Assembly: GCA_019912845.1 (NCBI GenBank)
Contig: JAIOHU010000102.1
Location: 1 to 47,155 of the forward strand
Origin: a bacterium
GTDB taxonomy: Bacteria; Electryoneota; Electryoneia; Electryoneales; Electryoneaceae
DNA length: 47,155 nt
Direction: 5' to 3'
Of the stretch, positions 1-8,842 are shown piece by piece (positions within the stretch are counted from its first letter, which is position 1; the number at the start of each line of letters is the position of its first letter). The translations under genes were made by a program, and so were the position numbers. The notes below the pieces were generated by a model. That model was given only the letters and a program-made list of their open reading frames with translations. It was not told where the DNA came from and did not search any database.

Positions 1-957
1 GCTGGAGGTCTCTGTCTCTACAGTAATCCATCCACCCCAGGCGTACGACCAGTCGTGCCTTTTTCCGTTACGACCACCGGAACGTCCAGGTGTAAAGTGT
101 CCACCGCCCTGCTTATCACACTTCAGAGCAAATTCTGTGGCAAAGTCATCAAGGATATCCTGATCGGGTGCCACTTTGTCACCATCTCCGCCCCAATCCC
201 AGGGATAAAATATCTTCTCGGATAAGCCACCTTGACGTGAAGAGTGGATAGTGGTGCCAAACAGTGGTTGAACCAGTTCATGGGCGTAAACCATCGCCTG
301 AACTTCTGCTTCGCTGAACGGCGAATGTCCTTTGTAGTAGTCCAGCCATTCATTGTGTGGACGACCGGTATAAAGTGAGTCCCCTTGAATCCAATTGGGT
401 TCAAAATTACGATTCAAATCAACACCAGAGGTATCATTTCCACCATCGCCAGATATCTGGTAACGAAATCGCCCATCACCAACATTATCTCGTTTGTTTT
501 TTCGATACGAATAATCCGCACCCAGAATTAGCTCCTCCGGGTCTCCTATACCGTGAACAACATTTAATCCTTCTGGATTCATTGTCACAATAAAATAAGT
601 TTCCAATTGTTGTCTGGATTGACGAAATTGGGGACGATCATTGGTGACAAGATCCTGGATTACATCTAAGCAGATTTCAATACCCAGAATTTCTTCACCA
701 TGGATGTGACCTACGAACAGGACTGTAGGACGATCCAGGTCGACTTGCACATCATCAGAAATCTTCACTAAATATATCGGCAAACTGTCTTGCTGGCTAT
801 GACCAATAGAATCAATGGCGATACGATCTGGATATTCACCCTGAAGATCAAACAATAGCTCGTGAATTTCAGGAAGAGTATGGTATCGTGCGTCTAATTG
901 TGCATGAGCGGAAACCGAAATTAAGAGTAGTGCCAGAATCAATAGTTGGCGCTTCAT
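1..957 (-). CDS. Secreted M14-family zinc carboxypeptidase, 3' end cut by window edge
   Basis: The frame stays open from an ATG at 957 to base 1 (319 codons, no stop), so the C-terminus lies outside the window. Residues 1-20 form a signal peptide ending in AHAQ. The M14 metallocarboxypeptidase pattern is complete: the zinc ligands H86 and E89 in HIHGEE, the substrate-binding region DLNRNF at 180-185, the third zinc ligand H238 in IHSSRQ, and a candidate catalytic glutamate at E314 in TVETET. The family removes C-terminal residues from peptides, here in the periplasm or outside the cell. Spacing of the motifs is normal, so the catalytic domain is essentially whole; a C-terminal extension or sorting domain beyond the edge is possible. 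It stands alone, divergent from the gene at 1162. Family assignment is firm; substrate is unknown. Confidence 0.9.
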   Translation of the reverse strand, partial: MKRQLLILALLLISVSAHAQLDARYHTLPEIHELLFDLQGEYPDRIAIDSIGHSQQDSLPIYLVKISDDVQVDLDRPTVLFVGHIHGEEILGIEICLDVIQDLVTNDRPQFRQSRQQLETYFIVTMNPEGLNVVHGIGDPEELILGADYSYRKNKRDNVGDGRFRYQISGDGGNDTSGVDLNRNFEPNWIQGDSLYTGRPHNEWLDYYKGHSPFSEAEVQAMVYAHELVQPLFGTTIHSSRQGGLSEKIFYPWDWGGDGDKVAPDQDILDDFATEFALKCDKQGGGHFTPGRSGGRNGKRHDWSYAWGGWITVETETSS

Positions 958-1161
958 GGTAAACCTCTAAAGTTGTCTTCCCTGTATTTGAATTTTATGG
1001 ATGATCCCAGGGAAATTAGTTAACTGGAAAAATAGTACTATTCATTAAGATATAGTCACACATTTAGCCGGACAAGGTAAGGGAGTTCTTTTTATAATCC
1101 AAGGTACCTGAGAGAAAATTGAAATCTTGCGATTGCTCCTATTGAGACTTACGTTTGCCCA

Positions 1162-2094
1162 ATGCCATCTTCTATCAATATCCCGAATCGCACAGGTACG
1201 GCAATCGTCTCTTTAATGCTTGCAGTTATAGTACTCAGCGGTTTGGCATGTGGACGAGATTTGCCTTTTGACCCAATTGGTGCCAGGGGGCCTGGAATGG
1301 CTGGGGCAACCACTGCACTTTGGGACGATCCAACTGCTATTTATCATAATCCAGCTTCGCTTGTTTGGCAGACATTAAGCACTGGCGGTGGGTTTCAGCC
1401 ATATAGCTGGCGTTACCCCGCTGGAGCCTGGTGGTTTCATTTTTACAACAAGCAAACTGATTACAATATACCTGCTGCTCTAGCATTGCAGGGGTGGCAT
1501 GAATTTCGAGGCTTGGATCACTATCAAAATATCCAGATGGGGCTACCGATAGCTTATGGATTTCATCCCAAAGCACCGGCCGCAATCCATATTAAAATGG
1601 CTACAGAAAAGCAGCCGAGTGGCAAGTGGATCTTTGGTGTACCGATAGATATTGGCTTTCTTGGGAAAACATATAGAGGAGCAACCCTGGGGCTCGTCGC
1701 TCGAAACTTGGTGATTGGAGGGAATAGATTCTCAACATTACCAAGAAGGTTTGATTATGGTGCTTCTTACAATCTTGGTATAGGGATTGTTAGCTCTTCA
1801 GTGTTTCTCGATGACTGGTATGATGTGAATGACGCGCGAGACAACTGGAGAGTCGGAATTGAATGGATTCCAAGTGCTGCCTATCGTGTGCGAACTGGTT
1901 ATGCTGAAGTTCAATCTCGGGAGATATATACAGGCGGGCTAGGGTTACGCAGTCCGAATGGTCCATTTGAGTTTTCTTACTCTCTGGTATACGATAAGAG
2001 TGCAGATGATTGGTATCATTTTATTCAGTATTCGTACGTTTTGATGAAACAAAGACTGCCCTGGATTCCAAAGAATGCCGTACAGATGCCTTGA
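1162..2094 (+). CDS. PorV/PorQ-like outer-membrane protein
   Basis: A 310-residue protein with an N-terminal hydrophobic export signal (about residues 14-30) followed by the motif RGPGMAGATTAL-WDDPTAIYHNPASL. That motif is characteristic of the FadL-like barrel proteins annotated PorV/PorQ or UPF0164 in FCB bacteria. The rest is aromatic and glycine-rich with alternating strands (for example GLGLRSPNGPFEFSYSLVYD), as expected of a barrel. Family knowledge: PorV helps release type IX cargo at the surface, but many paralogues have no known role. The gene lies just upstream of, and co-directional with, the polysaccharide export genes at 2176 and 3129, so it could belong to that module. The ATG at 1162 has no clear Shine-Dalgarno; an in-frame ATG at 1216 is an alternative start but would shorten the signal region. 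Confidence 0.7.
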   Translation: MPSSINIPNRTGTAIVSLMLAVIVLSGLACGRDLPFDPIGARGPGMAGATTALWDDPTAIYHNPASLVWQTLSTGGGFQPYSWRYPAGAWWFHFYNKQTDYNIPAALALQGWHEFRGLDHYQNIQMGLPIAYGFHPKAPAAIHIKMATEKQPSGKWIFGVPIDIGFLGKTYRGATLGLVARNLVIGGNRFSTLPRRFDYGASYNLGIGIVSSSVFLDDWYDVNDARDNWRVGIEWIPSAAYRVRTGYAEVQSREIYTGGLGLRSPNGPFEFSYSLVYDKSADDWYHFIQYSYVLMKQRLPWIPKNAVQMP

Positions 2095-2175
2095 TTGATA
2101 TCTGGGACGTGGTGTCCTATTTTCCAGAGATTCTCACTTTTAATATATAAATACGATTGGTTACAAAGAATAAGA

Positions 2176-3099
2176 ATGAATAATATGAAACACAGATTTT
2201 TTGCTGTTGTCACCTTGGTTTTTGTCCTTTCAATTGCCTGTTTTGCACAAGCCGATGTGATCGTTCCGGGTAAGACCATTACCATTACAGTTCTCGGTCA
2301 TCCTGAATTATCTCAGATTGTCAGAGTTTCACAGGATGGCACCACAGATTACCCGCTATTGGTGAATGTGCCCATTGAAGGCATGACAGTTAATGAATTA
2401 AGGGATATCCTTTCACCCATTCTGCAACGTTATGTTGAAAAACCGCGCCTCTTCATTGATGTGTCCATTTATACAACGATTGATGTTCGAGTGTTAGGTG
2501 CAGTTCAATCTCCCGGCTTGAAGGAATTGGTTCAGCCAGTCGATATCCAGTCAGCAATAGTGCTTTCTGGCGGAATGACTGCAGCAGGAGATGAACGGAA
2601 TGTACTGGTGGTGCGTACGAACAGCCAGGGTAAAAGAGAAAGATTTACAGTCAATCTTCTTGAAATGTACCGTCTGGACAATAATATTCTCAATATCTTT
2701 GAACTACAATTTGGTGATATTATTGTCGTTCCAGTGAAAATTCGCGAGTCATTTGTTCAGGTGCTTGGATCAGTAAGAAAACCTGGCCCGATTGTTCCAG
2801 GCTTGGAGAGTACACTTCTTGATGTCATCAACGTAGCTGGTGGAGTAGATGAATCAGGTCACCTGGGACGAGTTACTTTATATAAGAAGGTTGATGACCA
2901 CCTGGTAGGTGAAAAGGTAGACGTCAGGCGTCTAATTAACGATGGCTTGGAAAATCAGATACCACGGGTCTATCCGGGTGATGTAGTCGTTGTTGGCTCC
3001 TATAAACTTTATGAATCATGGGAATTTTGGGGTAGGTTCTTTCGAGATCTTGGTTATGTCCTGACAACCATTGTCCTTATAGATCGCGCTTTCCTCTGA
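2176..3099 (+). CDS. Polysaccharide export protein, Wza/SLBB type
   Basis: Outer-membrane polysaccharide export protein of about 307 residues. A signal peptide ending near CFAQA is followed by the Poly_export domain (VIVPGKTITITVLGHPELS, then DGTTDYPLL and the LRDILSPILQRYVEKP helix region). Two SLBB-type domains follow (VRVLGAVQSPGL and VQVLGSVRKPGPI), with a hydrophobic C-terminal segment (DLGYVLTTIVLIDRAFL) like the membrane-spanning end of Wza-class proteins. The open frame begins at 2095, but the first sensible ATG is 2176 (or 2185), placing the signal peptide at the N-terminus. Only 29 bases separate it from the tyrosine autokinase at 3129. Together they would form the envelope-spanning capsule/EPS export channel. 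No polymerase, flippase or glycosyltransferase is present nearby, so the glycan is unknown. Confidence 0.88.
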   Translation: MNNMKHRFFAVVTLVFVLSIACFAQADVIVPGKTITITVLGHPELSQIVRVSQDGTTDYPLLVNVPIEGMTVNELRDILSPILQRYVEKPRLFIDVSIYTTIDVRVLGAVQSPGLKELVQPVDIQSAIVLSGGMTAAGDERNVLVVRTNSQGKRERFTVNLLEMYRLDNNILNIFELQFGDIIVVPVKIRESFVQVLGSVRKPGPIVPGLESTLLDVINVAGGVDESGHLGRVTLYKKVDDHLVGEKVDVRRLINDGLENQIPRVYPGDVVVVGSYKLYESWEFWGRFFRDLGYVLTTIVLIDRAFL

Positions 3100-3128
3100 T
3101 AATTAAGATTAGACTAGAGAATATCTGA

Positions 3129-5375
3129 ATGCAAGAAACTACTATATACAACGAGACAAGTTCAACTGATGCTTTTGATAAGAAGCAACAGTTCCGTCAA
3201 ATAACATTTCTGTCAGCATTATTTTCTGTACTCAAGCGACCGTGGATTCCCATACTGTCGGTTGCTATTATCACAAGTATAGCACTCTATGTTTTTTTGA
3301 ATGTAGATCGTGAGTATCAATCTGAAGCTGTAATCATGGTATCCATCAAGGATAGTGGGGTTTTGGGGTTTGAAGCCCTGAGTGGTGGTGGAGGGTCTAA
3401 ATCAAAACCTGAACATTATTATATCTCAATCCTGAAAAGCCATAACTACAAGCAAGACATCGGTAGAGAATTTGCAGCAAATTACCCGGAAGTAGCCAAG
3501 GGGGACTCAATCTATAATGCTGCAGGACGTGCTATTTCGTTTGTGAGGGATCCACGTCAACCCGGTTTGTTTACGATACGTGCCGTATCGACAAAGCAGG
3601 AATATACCCGAGCATTTGCTGAAACAGCAATTGATGTCTTTCAGGACAGGATAAGTACCCTCGATCAGCAGGAAACTCAGGCTGTTGTCGAGTTCCTTGA
3701 AGATCAGTTAGAAGTTACAAATCAGAAAAGCCTCGAGGCCGAAGAAGACCTGCAGAATTTCCTTAGAACAAATAACTTTCATGTCTCGGATGTAGATGCC
3801 GGTGTAGGTAAAGAACTATTTGATATTGAGCAGAACCTGACTGAAGCTGAAGCGAAGCTTGAGATGATAAATCTCAATATAGAATCCTACGAAAACCAGA
3901 TTCAGGGATTTCTGCAAAATATTTCTGATAAAACCTTGACACCTAATGCAGAAAGAGTTGGTGAACTAAGACAGGAACTGGCAAATATCCGTAGGCAACT
4001 CGGTGAGGGAAATTTGTCGGTTAGCGACAGCTTGAACTTGCATGAGCGCAGAAACGAAATTGTCTCCAATCTGGTCGGGATGCTTTCTACTTCCTCAACA
4101 GGTACTGGATCAGGATTGCCCGGGTTTACCTTGCAGAATCTGGAAGGTGTGCTCGAATCTTCAATCCTGGAACGAAAAAAGATAGAGAATCAAGTTTCTT
4201 ACTATCAGATTCAACTTGATAGGTTTGAGAGAGAACATCCCAATATCTCCAAAGACATTCTGGAGTACACCAAATTGGTGCGTGCCAGAGATGTATTAAA
4301 GAAAACCCTTGAAATTTTGCTTGAGAAACGTGAAGAAGCCAGAATTCGCCTCGTTTCCCAACTCGGTGGGTTAAAAGTTATTGACCCCCCAAGAGATGCC
4401 ACTCCTATTGCAAGAAACACCCCGTTAAAACTGCTTCTAGCGCTGGGCTTTGCGCTTTCAGCAGGTATTGGTATTGCAATATTGTTTGATCTGATTACAT
4501 ATACCATCGAAGAAGAACGAGATGTAACCGAGAACTTCGGATTGCCAATTCTTGGTACAATACCTCATTTGGACAAAGATGCGAAAATTTCCCTGCCAAA
4601 ACTGGGAAAAAATAAAAGAGATACGAATCCAGAAACAATGGGCAAACGCAGATTAACACAGTTCGAAGAAAAATCTCCCACTGCGGAAGCCTATCGTGCA
4701 GCAAAGACTTCATTGTTGTTCATCGCCAATGATCGGAAGGAAAAAGTGTTTGTCGTCTCAAGCGCTTCTCCCTCCGAAGGTAAATCCTTGACGACACTGA
4801 ATATCGCGATTTCTGCCGCTCAGGGTGGTGCTAAGGTATTAGTCATTGACTGCGATATGAGACGTCCAACGCAGCATAAGTACTGGGGTATGGAACGTAA
4901 ACCTGGTCTGACAAATTATCTCTTCGATGAAGTTGGGCTTGATGAGATCATCCGCCCGATGGAACCGGATAATCTGCATATCATTTCAGCGGGCTCCTCC
5001 CCACCAAATCCGGCAGAACTGCTTGCCTCAAGAAAGATGAAGGCGGTTATCGCAGAATTGCGTGAACGTTATGATCTCGTCCTGATCGACACACCTCCGG
5101 TCATTCTTGCGGTTGACTCACGGCTGCTTGCTTCAAGCACAGATGGATTGATCATGGTGGTCAAATCAGAATTTACAACGGTTAAGAGTATGGGGCATGC
5201 GGTTTCTGTGCTACGCAACCTGAATGTCCGTATCCACGGTGTGATTATCAACCATGCTCAAAAACGCTATGGTAATGTTTATTATTTCTCATACCGATAC
5301 AAAAACCCATATAGCTACTATTATTCTTATGGGTATTCGTACTACAAACATTATGAAGATAATGAGAAGGAATAG
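3129..5375 (+). CDS. Wzc-type polysaccharide co-polymerase / bacterial tyrosine autokinase (BY-kinase)
   Basis: A 748-residue fusion of the chain-length/co-polymerase part and a cytoplasmic BY-kinase. One membrane segment lies near residues 35-55 and a second near 435-460, enclosing a long coiled-coil periplasmic region. The kinase has Walker A SASPSEGKS (545-553), the BY-kinase Walker A' VIDCDMRRP (572-580) and Walker B LVLIDTPP (D654). The C-terminal 36 residues contain 14 tyrosines, the autophosphorylation cluster. Family knowledge: cyclic phosphorylation of this tail controls oligomerisation and polymer export with the Wza partner, which is encoded immediately upstream. The ATG at 3129 is the first in the frame. 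No cognate low-molecular-weight phosphatase gene is in view. It is convergent with the next gene, with only 5 bases between stops and no hairpin visible. Confidence 0.93.
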   Translation: MQETTIYNETSSTDAFDKKQQFRQITFLSALFSVLKRPWIPILSVAIITSIALYVFLNVDREYQSEAVIMVSIKDSGVLGFEALSGGGGSKSKPEHYYISILKSHNYKQDIGREFAANYPEVAKGDSIYNAAGRAISFVRDPRQPGLFTIRAVSTKQEYTRAFAETAIDVFQDRISTLDQQETQAVVEFLEDQLEVTNQKSLEAEEDLQNFLRTNNFHVSDVDAGVGKELFDIEQNLTEAEAKLEMINLNIESYENQIQGFLQNISDKTLTPNAERVGELRQELANIRRQLGEGNLSVSDSLNLHERRNEIVSNLVGMLSTSSTGTGSGLPGFTLQNLEGVLESSILERKKIENQVSYYQIQLDRFEREHPNISKDILEYTKLVRARDVLKKTLEILLEKREEARIRLVSQLGGLKVIDPPRDATPIARNTPLKLLLALGFALSAGIGIAILFDLITYTIEEERDVTENFGLPILGTIPHLDKDAKISLPKLGKNKRDTNPETMGKRRLTQFEEKSPTAEAYRAAKTSLLFIANDRKEKVFVVSSASPSEGKSLTTLNIAISAAQGGAKVLVIDCDMRRPTQHKYWGMERKPGLTNYLFDEVGLDEIIRPMEPDNLHIISAGSSPPNPAELLASRKMKAVIAELRERYDLVLIDTPPVILAVDSRLLASSTDGLIMVVKSEFTTVKSMGHAVSVLRNLNVRIHGVIINHAQKRYGNVYYFSYRYKNPYSYYYSYGYSYYKHYEDNEKE

Positions 5376-5380
5376 CAATC

Positions 5381-6115
5381 CTATTGGGAGTCTTCCGGGT
5401 GGCAACAATCCATGATCACAGTATCAACGCCATCCTTCTTCTCGACACCGATTTTCGGGCTTACATAGGGAATACCAAGCGATAATCCTCTGAGAATGAA
5501 AAGCGTCGCCAACAATACCGCTCCAATTGGTATGAGACGATGCACGAATTGTCTTAGCGGTGCACCGAGGATATTTCCTGCAAATGCAGTTGCAAGCATG
5601 ATTGGAATTGTACCCAACCCGAAGAACGCCATGTAAGTTGCGCTGGAAAGAATCCCACCTGTAGAGATAGCACCTGCCAGGGCGAGGTAGACGAAACCAC
5701 ATGGCAAAAAGCCGTTCAGAACACCAATCGCCAGCATCGAGGGGGCATTTCGATTGCTGAACAAAGATCCCCAGATACGTTTTACGCGAAAAAATGCACG
5801 ATTCAAGCCGACTTTTGAAATAAACTTCTGGCTGATACGATTTGGTGTCAGCACACCCGCCAGTATCAGCACTCCCAAAACAATGGAAAGGTATTGCTGG
5901 TAGCCTGCAACTCGTATCGATTTACCTATGAGTCCAGCGATGATTCCCAAGAAAGAGTACGTAATCACACGTCCAAGGTTGTATATCAAACGGTTCACCA
6001 AATAGGGTAGCTTTCCACGAGCATCATTTGACAGGGCAAGTACGATTGGACCGCACATCCCCACGCAGTGAAAGCTCCCCAAAAAACCCAATACAAAGCC
6101 TGTCCAGGTGTCCAT
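5381..6115 (-). CDS. TauE/SafE- or DsbD_2-like membrane protein, possible copper handling
   Basis: A 244-residue polytopic membrane protein with about six hydrophobic helices. The N-terminal helix carries HC-x3-CGP (H16, C17, C21, G22, P23) and the central helix has GFLPCGF (C139). This pair of motifs marks the DsbD_2 group, annotated 'sulfite exporter TauE/SafE' but often found near cbb3 oxidase or copper genes. The tail ends with a cytoplasmic or periplasmic CCH (237-239) that could bind metal. No oxidase or copper ATPase genes are nearby, so substrate is inference. It is divergent from the ABC transporter at 6278 across 162 bases. Family membership is clear; sulfite export, thiol transfer and copper transport all remain possible. 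Confidence 0.78.
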   Translation of the reverse strand: MDTWTGFVLGFLGSFHCVGMCGPIVLALSNDARGKLPYLVNRLIYNLGRVITYSFLGIIAGLIGKSIRVAGYQQYLSIVLGVLILAGVLTPNRISQKFISKVGLNRAFFRVKRIWGSLFSNRNAPSMLAIGVLNGFLPCGFVYLALAGAISTGGILSSATYMAFFGLGTIPIMLATAFAGNILGAPLRQFVHRLIPIGAVLLATLFILRGLSLGIPYVSPKIGVEKKDGVDTVIMDCCHPEDSQ

Positions 6116-6277
6116 CAGTTCCTCACGCTGTTTGGTATAAAGCTAAACGATCTTTGGGGGAAATGCCAGATGGACGCTCCAACAACGAATTACTTTTAAA
6201 AAATTATCCAGCGACTTTTATGAGGAGATGGACTTTTCTACATTCCAGCAAATAACAATTCAAGCTCGAGTTGAAGA

Positions 6278-7228
6278 ATGCCCGTCATCGAAGTAAATAA
6301 TTTACGCAAAGTATATGGAGACATCACTGCGGTAAAGGATATCTCGTTCAAGGTAGAAAGCGGTGAGATATTTGGTATTGTTGGTCCAAATGGTGCTGGC
6401 AAAACCACTACCATCGAAATGATGGAGGGAATACGTACTCCCGACTCCGGCACGATCTCTATCCTTGGCTTACATCCCCTCAAGGACAGTAAGAAATTAC
6501 GGCAAAGAGTTGGGATGCAATTGCAGCAAGCAGCTTTACCCGATCGTTTGAAGGTTTGGGAAGCGTTTGATATGTTTTCTCAGTTTTATGAACGATTCGT
6601 CGATGCGCAGGAGCTGTTGGAATCCGTTCAGCTTTCAGAAAAACGTAATGCTTATTTCTCACAACTTTCCGGCGGGCAGAAGCAGCGTCTTTTTGTCGCT
6701 CTCGCACTGATAAATGACCCAGAGCTGGTCTTTCTCGATGAATTGACCACAGGGCTAGATCCACATGCAAGACGTTCCATGTGGGATATGATTTCTGGTC
6801 TACGTGAACGCGGTAAAACAGTGGTTCTCTCGACTCACTACATGGAAGAGGCAGAATTTTTATGCGATCGTGTGGCGATTTTTCATAAGGGTGAACTACT
6901 GGCACTGGACAGTGTAAACAACCTTATCAATGAGCTGGATGAAGATAAGCGTGTAGAGATCACTTTAATTGAGGCGATTGATACAGCAAAACTGAATGAA
7001 CTGGAAACTGTTTCAGAGGTAACACGGAAAGGAGTGGAATTGATTGTACGCGGATCCTCGAATCGTTTAGTAGTCGATGTTGTGGAAACACTGGCAAACA
7101 TGGGAGCCGAGATACGCACGCTTCGTATTAAGGAAGCCAACCTGGAAGATGTATTTCTCACCAAAACCGGTTCATCCTATCGAACAGTGAACAATCATAG
7201 TTCAAATGCGGGAGATACTGAATCGTGA
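6278..7228 (+). CDS. ABC-2 type exporter, ATP-binding subunit
   Basis: A 316-residue ABC ATPase. Walker A is GPNGAGKT (36-43), the signature is LSGGQ (130-134), and Walker B is LVFLDE with D154/E155, followed by LTTGLDP; the usual DEPT proline is replaced by leucine, as in a known subgroup of ABC-2 ATPases. The switch histidine lies in STHYMEEAE. The last 90 or so residues resemble the DUF4162 regulatory tail of drug/antibiotic exporters (NLEDVFLTKTG). The ATG at 6278 follows a TTGAAGA stretch. Its stop overlaps the GTG start of the permease by 4 bases, so the two are translationally coupled. Substrate cannot be deduced. Confidence 0.92.
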   Translation: MPVIEVNNLRKVYGDITAVKDISFKVESGEIFGIVGPNGAGKTTTIEMMEGIRTPDSGTISILGLHPLKDSKKLRQRVGMQLQQAALPDRLKVWEAFDMFSQFYERFVDAQELLESVQLSEKRNAYFSQLSGGQKQRLFVALALINDPELVFLDELTTGLDPHARRSMWDMISGLRERGKTVVLSTHYMEEAEFLCDRVAIFHKGELLALDSVNNLINELDEDKRVEITLIEAIDTAKLNELETVSEVTRKGVELIVRGSSNRLVVDVVETLANMGAEIRTLRIKEANLEDVFLTKTGSSYRTVNNHSSNAGDTES

Positions 7229-7974
7229 AAGGATTTCTCAAGCTCACACAAATTCAACTCAAATTATTTCTACGTGAACCCGCAGCATTTTTCTTTACGC
7301 TTATGTTTCCAACAATGCTGCTTCTCCTTTTTGGTGCGATCTTTGGCAATGGTAACAAACCGATCCCTCAACTGAATGGATACGGCAACGTAGATTTGCT
7401 GACCGGTGGATTTATCGGGATGATCATCGCAACAGTAGGATTAATGAGTATACCGGTTAATGCCGCTGCTCAACGTGAACACAAGATCCTACGACGTCTC
7501 CAGTGCAGTCCGATACGTCCGATCGTTTACCTGGCATCGGATGTTTTCGCTAACTTCATAACGACTTCAGCGGGGATGATTCTTCTCATTATTCTGGGCA
7601 AGCTGATTTACAACCTCAGGCTACCCGGTGACCCGTTCGGAGTAATCGTCTGGTTTGTACTCAGTGCATTCTCATTTTTTGCGCTGGGTTATCTTCTCGC
7701 TGCGATTGCCCCCACAGCACGTATGGCTCAGGTTGTTGGTAACATACTCTTCTTTCCGATGCTCTTCCTCTCAGGAGCTGCGATACCGCATCAAATCCTG
7801 CCGGAATTCTTAAAGAAGGTGTCAGAGTTTATACCATTAACCCATGTAATTCGTATAATTCAAGGCTTCTGGTTCGAGGGCAAATGGAGCGATTATTACA
7901 TTGAAATGAGCGTAGTTATCGGTACAATGTTTGTCTGTCTATTGTTAGCAGTACGTTTGTTTCGCTGGGAATAA
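7225..7974 (+). CDS. ABC-2 type exporter, permease subunit
   Basis: A 249-residue membrane protein of the ABC2_membrane family: one N-terminal helix (about 20-40), a long loop, then five helices. It carries the family's SGAAIPHQILPEFLKKVSEFIPLTH region before the last membrane segments. It starts with GTG inside the end of the ATPase gene (GTGA overlap), which fixes the start and implies a 2+2 transporter with the upstream ATPase. Such pairs export lipids, drugs, peptides or glycans. The EPS genes upstream are separated by an oppositely oriented gene, so a link to EPS export is not supported. No terminator was recognised after it. Confidence 0.9.
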   Translation: MKGFLKLTQIQLKLFLREPAAFFFTLMFPTMLLLLFGAIFGNGNKPIPQLNGYGNVDLLTGGFIGMIIATVGLMSIPVNAAAQREHKILRRLQCSPIRPIVYLASDVFANFITTSAGMILLIILGKLIYNLRLPGDPFGVIVWFVLSAFSFFALGYLLAAIAPTARMAQVVGNILFFPMLFLSGAAIPHQILPEFLKKVSEFIPLTHVIRIIQGFWFEGKWSDYYIEMSVVIGTMFVCLLLAVRLFRWE

Positions 7975-8174
7975 TCGATGTCTCTCATTTGATATCAAGA
8001 AATTTCTTTTTCATCCGATAATAGTATAGCGTAAGAATACCTCATTTTTACTTTACCTTTTTCTACCAGCATGCTTCAACCCCGCATGCTCCTTCCTTCT
8101 CATAGGTTTCCATCAATGAAAACCGATTAAAGGTCTTACCCCATTCTGCCGATAGAGAAAGTGAAGGAAAGTCT

Positions 8175-8246
8175 TTGGCAAGAGGCTTACAGTCGCTATT
8201 TGAATATGTGGGAGCATCAACTCCCCGCTGGAGAGGTGAATTATGA
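8175..8246 (+). CDS. Possible short leader ORF coupled to the MerR-type gene
   Basis: A TTG at 8175, preceded by AAGGAAA at a suitable distance, opens a 23-codon frame whose TGA (8244-8246) overlaps the ATG of the downstream regulator as ATGA. The same frame is open back to a TAG at 8103 but has no ATG. The composition (LQSLFEYVGAS and WRGEL) is protein-like, but the peptide is too short to judge. It may be a leader peptide, the tail of a degraded gene, or chance. Confidence 0.2.
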   Translation: MARGLQSLFEYVGASTPRWRGEL

Positions 8247-8617
8247 CTGATCAACAAAATCAGGACTCCAGCAAGGTGCTCTATTCAATTTCTCAAGTTA
8301 ACGCCATTACGGGAGTTGCGACACCGACCATCCGAAAATGGGAGTTAGCGTTTCGGGACTACTTGCAAGTTGCAAGGACCAAAGGTGGGCAGAGACGATT
8401 CAACCATGATGCGGTTGAAAAAATCGAAACCCTGAAACAACTGATTTACGAAGAAGGTCTTTCACTTGAAGGTGCAAGAAAACGTCTCGAACGAATTGAC
8501 AACCCTGAAGGATCAGATGAGATGGTCGATCCGCAAGTTGAGAAATTGGCTGAAATGGTCACCAACATGCTGTTGAAACGGTTGTTGAAAGACAAAGGCA
8601 AGAATACGTCGGAGTGA
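8243..8617 (+). CDS. MerR-family DNA-binding protein
   Basis: A 124-residue protein whose residues 13-80 form a MerR-type winged helix: SISQVNAITGVATPTIRKWE (helix-turn-helix), the GGQRRF wing, then DAVEKIETLKQLIYEEGLSLEGARKRL. The C-terminal part is short and charged, with no effector domain or conserved metal-binding cysteines. This is the stand-alone form common in FCB and Deltaproteobacteria, where it is often found near envelope or DNA-binding genes. The ATG at 8243 has a good upstream GAGAGGTG. It is followed by a strong hairpin terminator at 8685-8726. Regulated genes are unknown; the ABC exporter upstream is a candidate but lies 268 bases away. Confidence 0.85.
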   Translation: MTDQQNQDSSKVLYSISQVNAITGVATPTIRKWELAFRDYLQVARTKGGQRRFNHDAVEKIETLKQLIYEEGLSLEGARKRLERIDNPEGSDEMVDPQVEKLAEMVTNMLLKRLLKDKGKNTSE

Positions 8618-8684
8618 CCGACCCTGCACCTTGCCAACCGCAGTCCAATATTAACATTCTGAGCCCAATCCAGATAGACTGGAA

Positions 8685-8726
8685 AACGGTAGCAATCTTA
8701 CTCCGCCTGGTAAGAGTGCTATCGTT
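8685..8726 (+). terminator. Rho-independent terminator after the MerR-type gene
   Basis: Arms 8685-8701 and 8710-8726 pair over 17 positions with one mismatch and one G-U, around the 8-base loop TCCGCCTG. A T-rich run (TTTTGTCTATT) follows on the plus strand. Confidence 0.8.
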
Positions 8727-8773
8727 TTGTCTATTATTTCGGAAATGTGTATGTAGGATAGCCTGTAACTAAC

Positions 8774-8813
8774 CAACAAATCAGCCAGGAATAATCTCTT
8801 GGCTGATTTGTTG
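8774..8813. terminator. Perfect 14-bp inverted repeat between convergent genes
   Basis: Arms 8774-8787 (CAACAAATCAGCCA) and 8800-8813 are exact reverse complements around a 12-base loop; three further inner pairs are possible. It sits between the convergent genes at 8243 (+) and 8843 (-), so a bidirectional terminator is likely, although neither side has a long T run. Confidence 0.5.
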
Positions 8814-8842
8814 ATGTAGAAAGCTATGACTATTGAAGCATA

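Noticed and set aside
6480..6905. 141-residue open frame opposite the ABC ATPase
   Set aside because: Antisense to Walker/signature-motif coding sequence; shadow frame.
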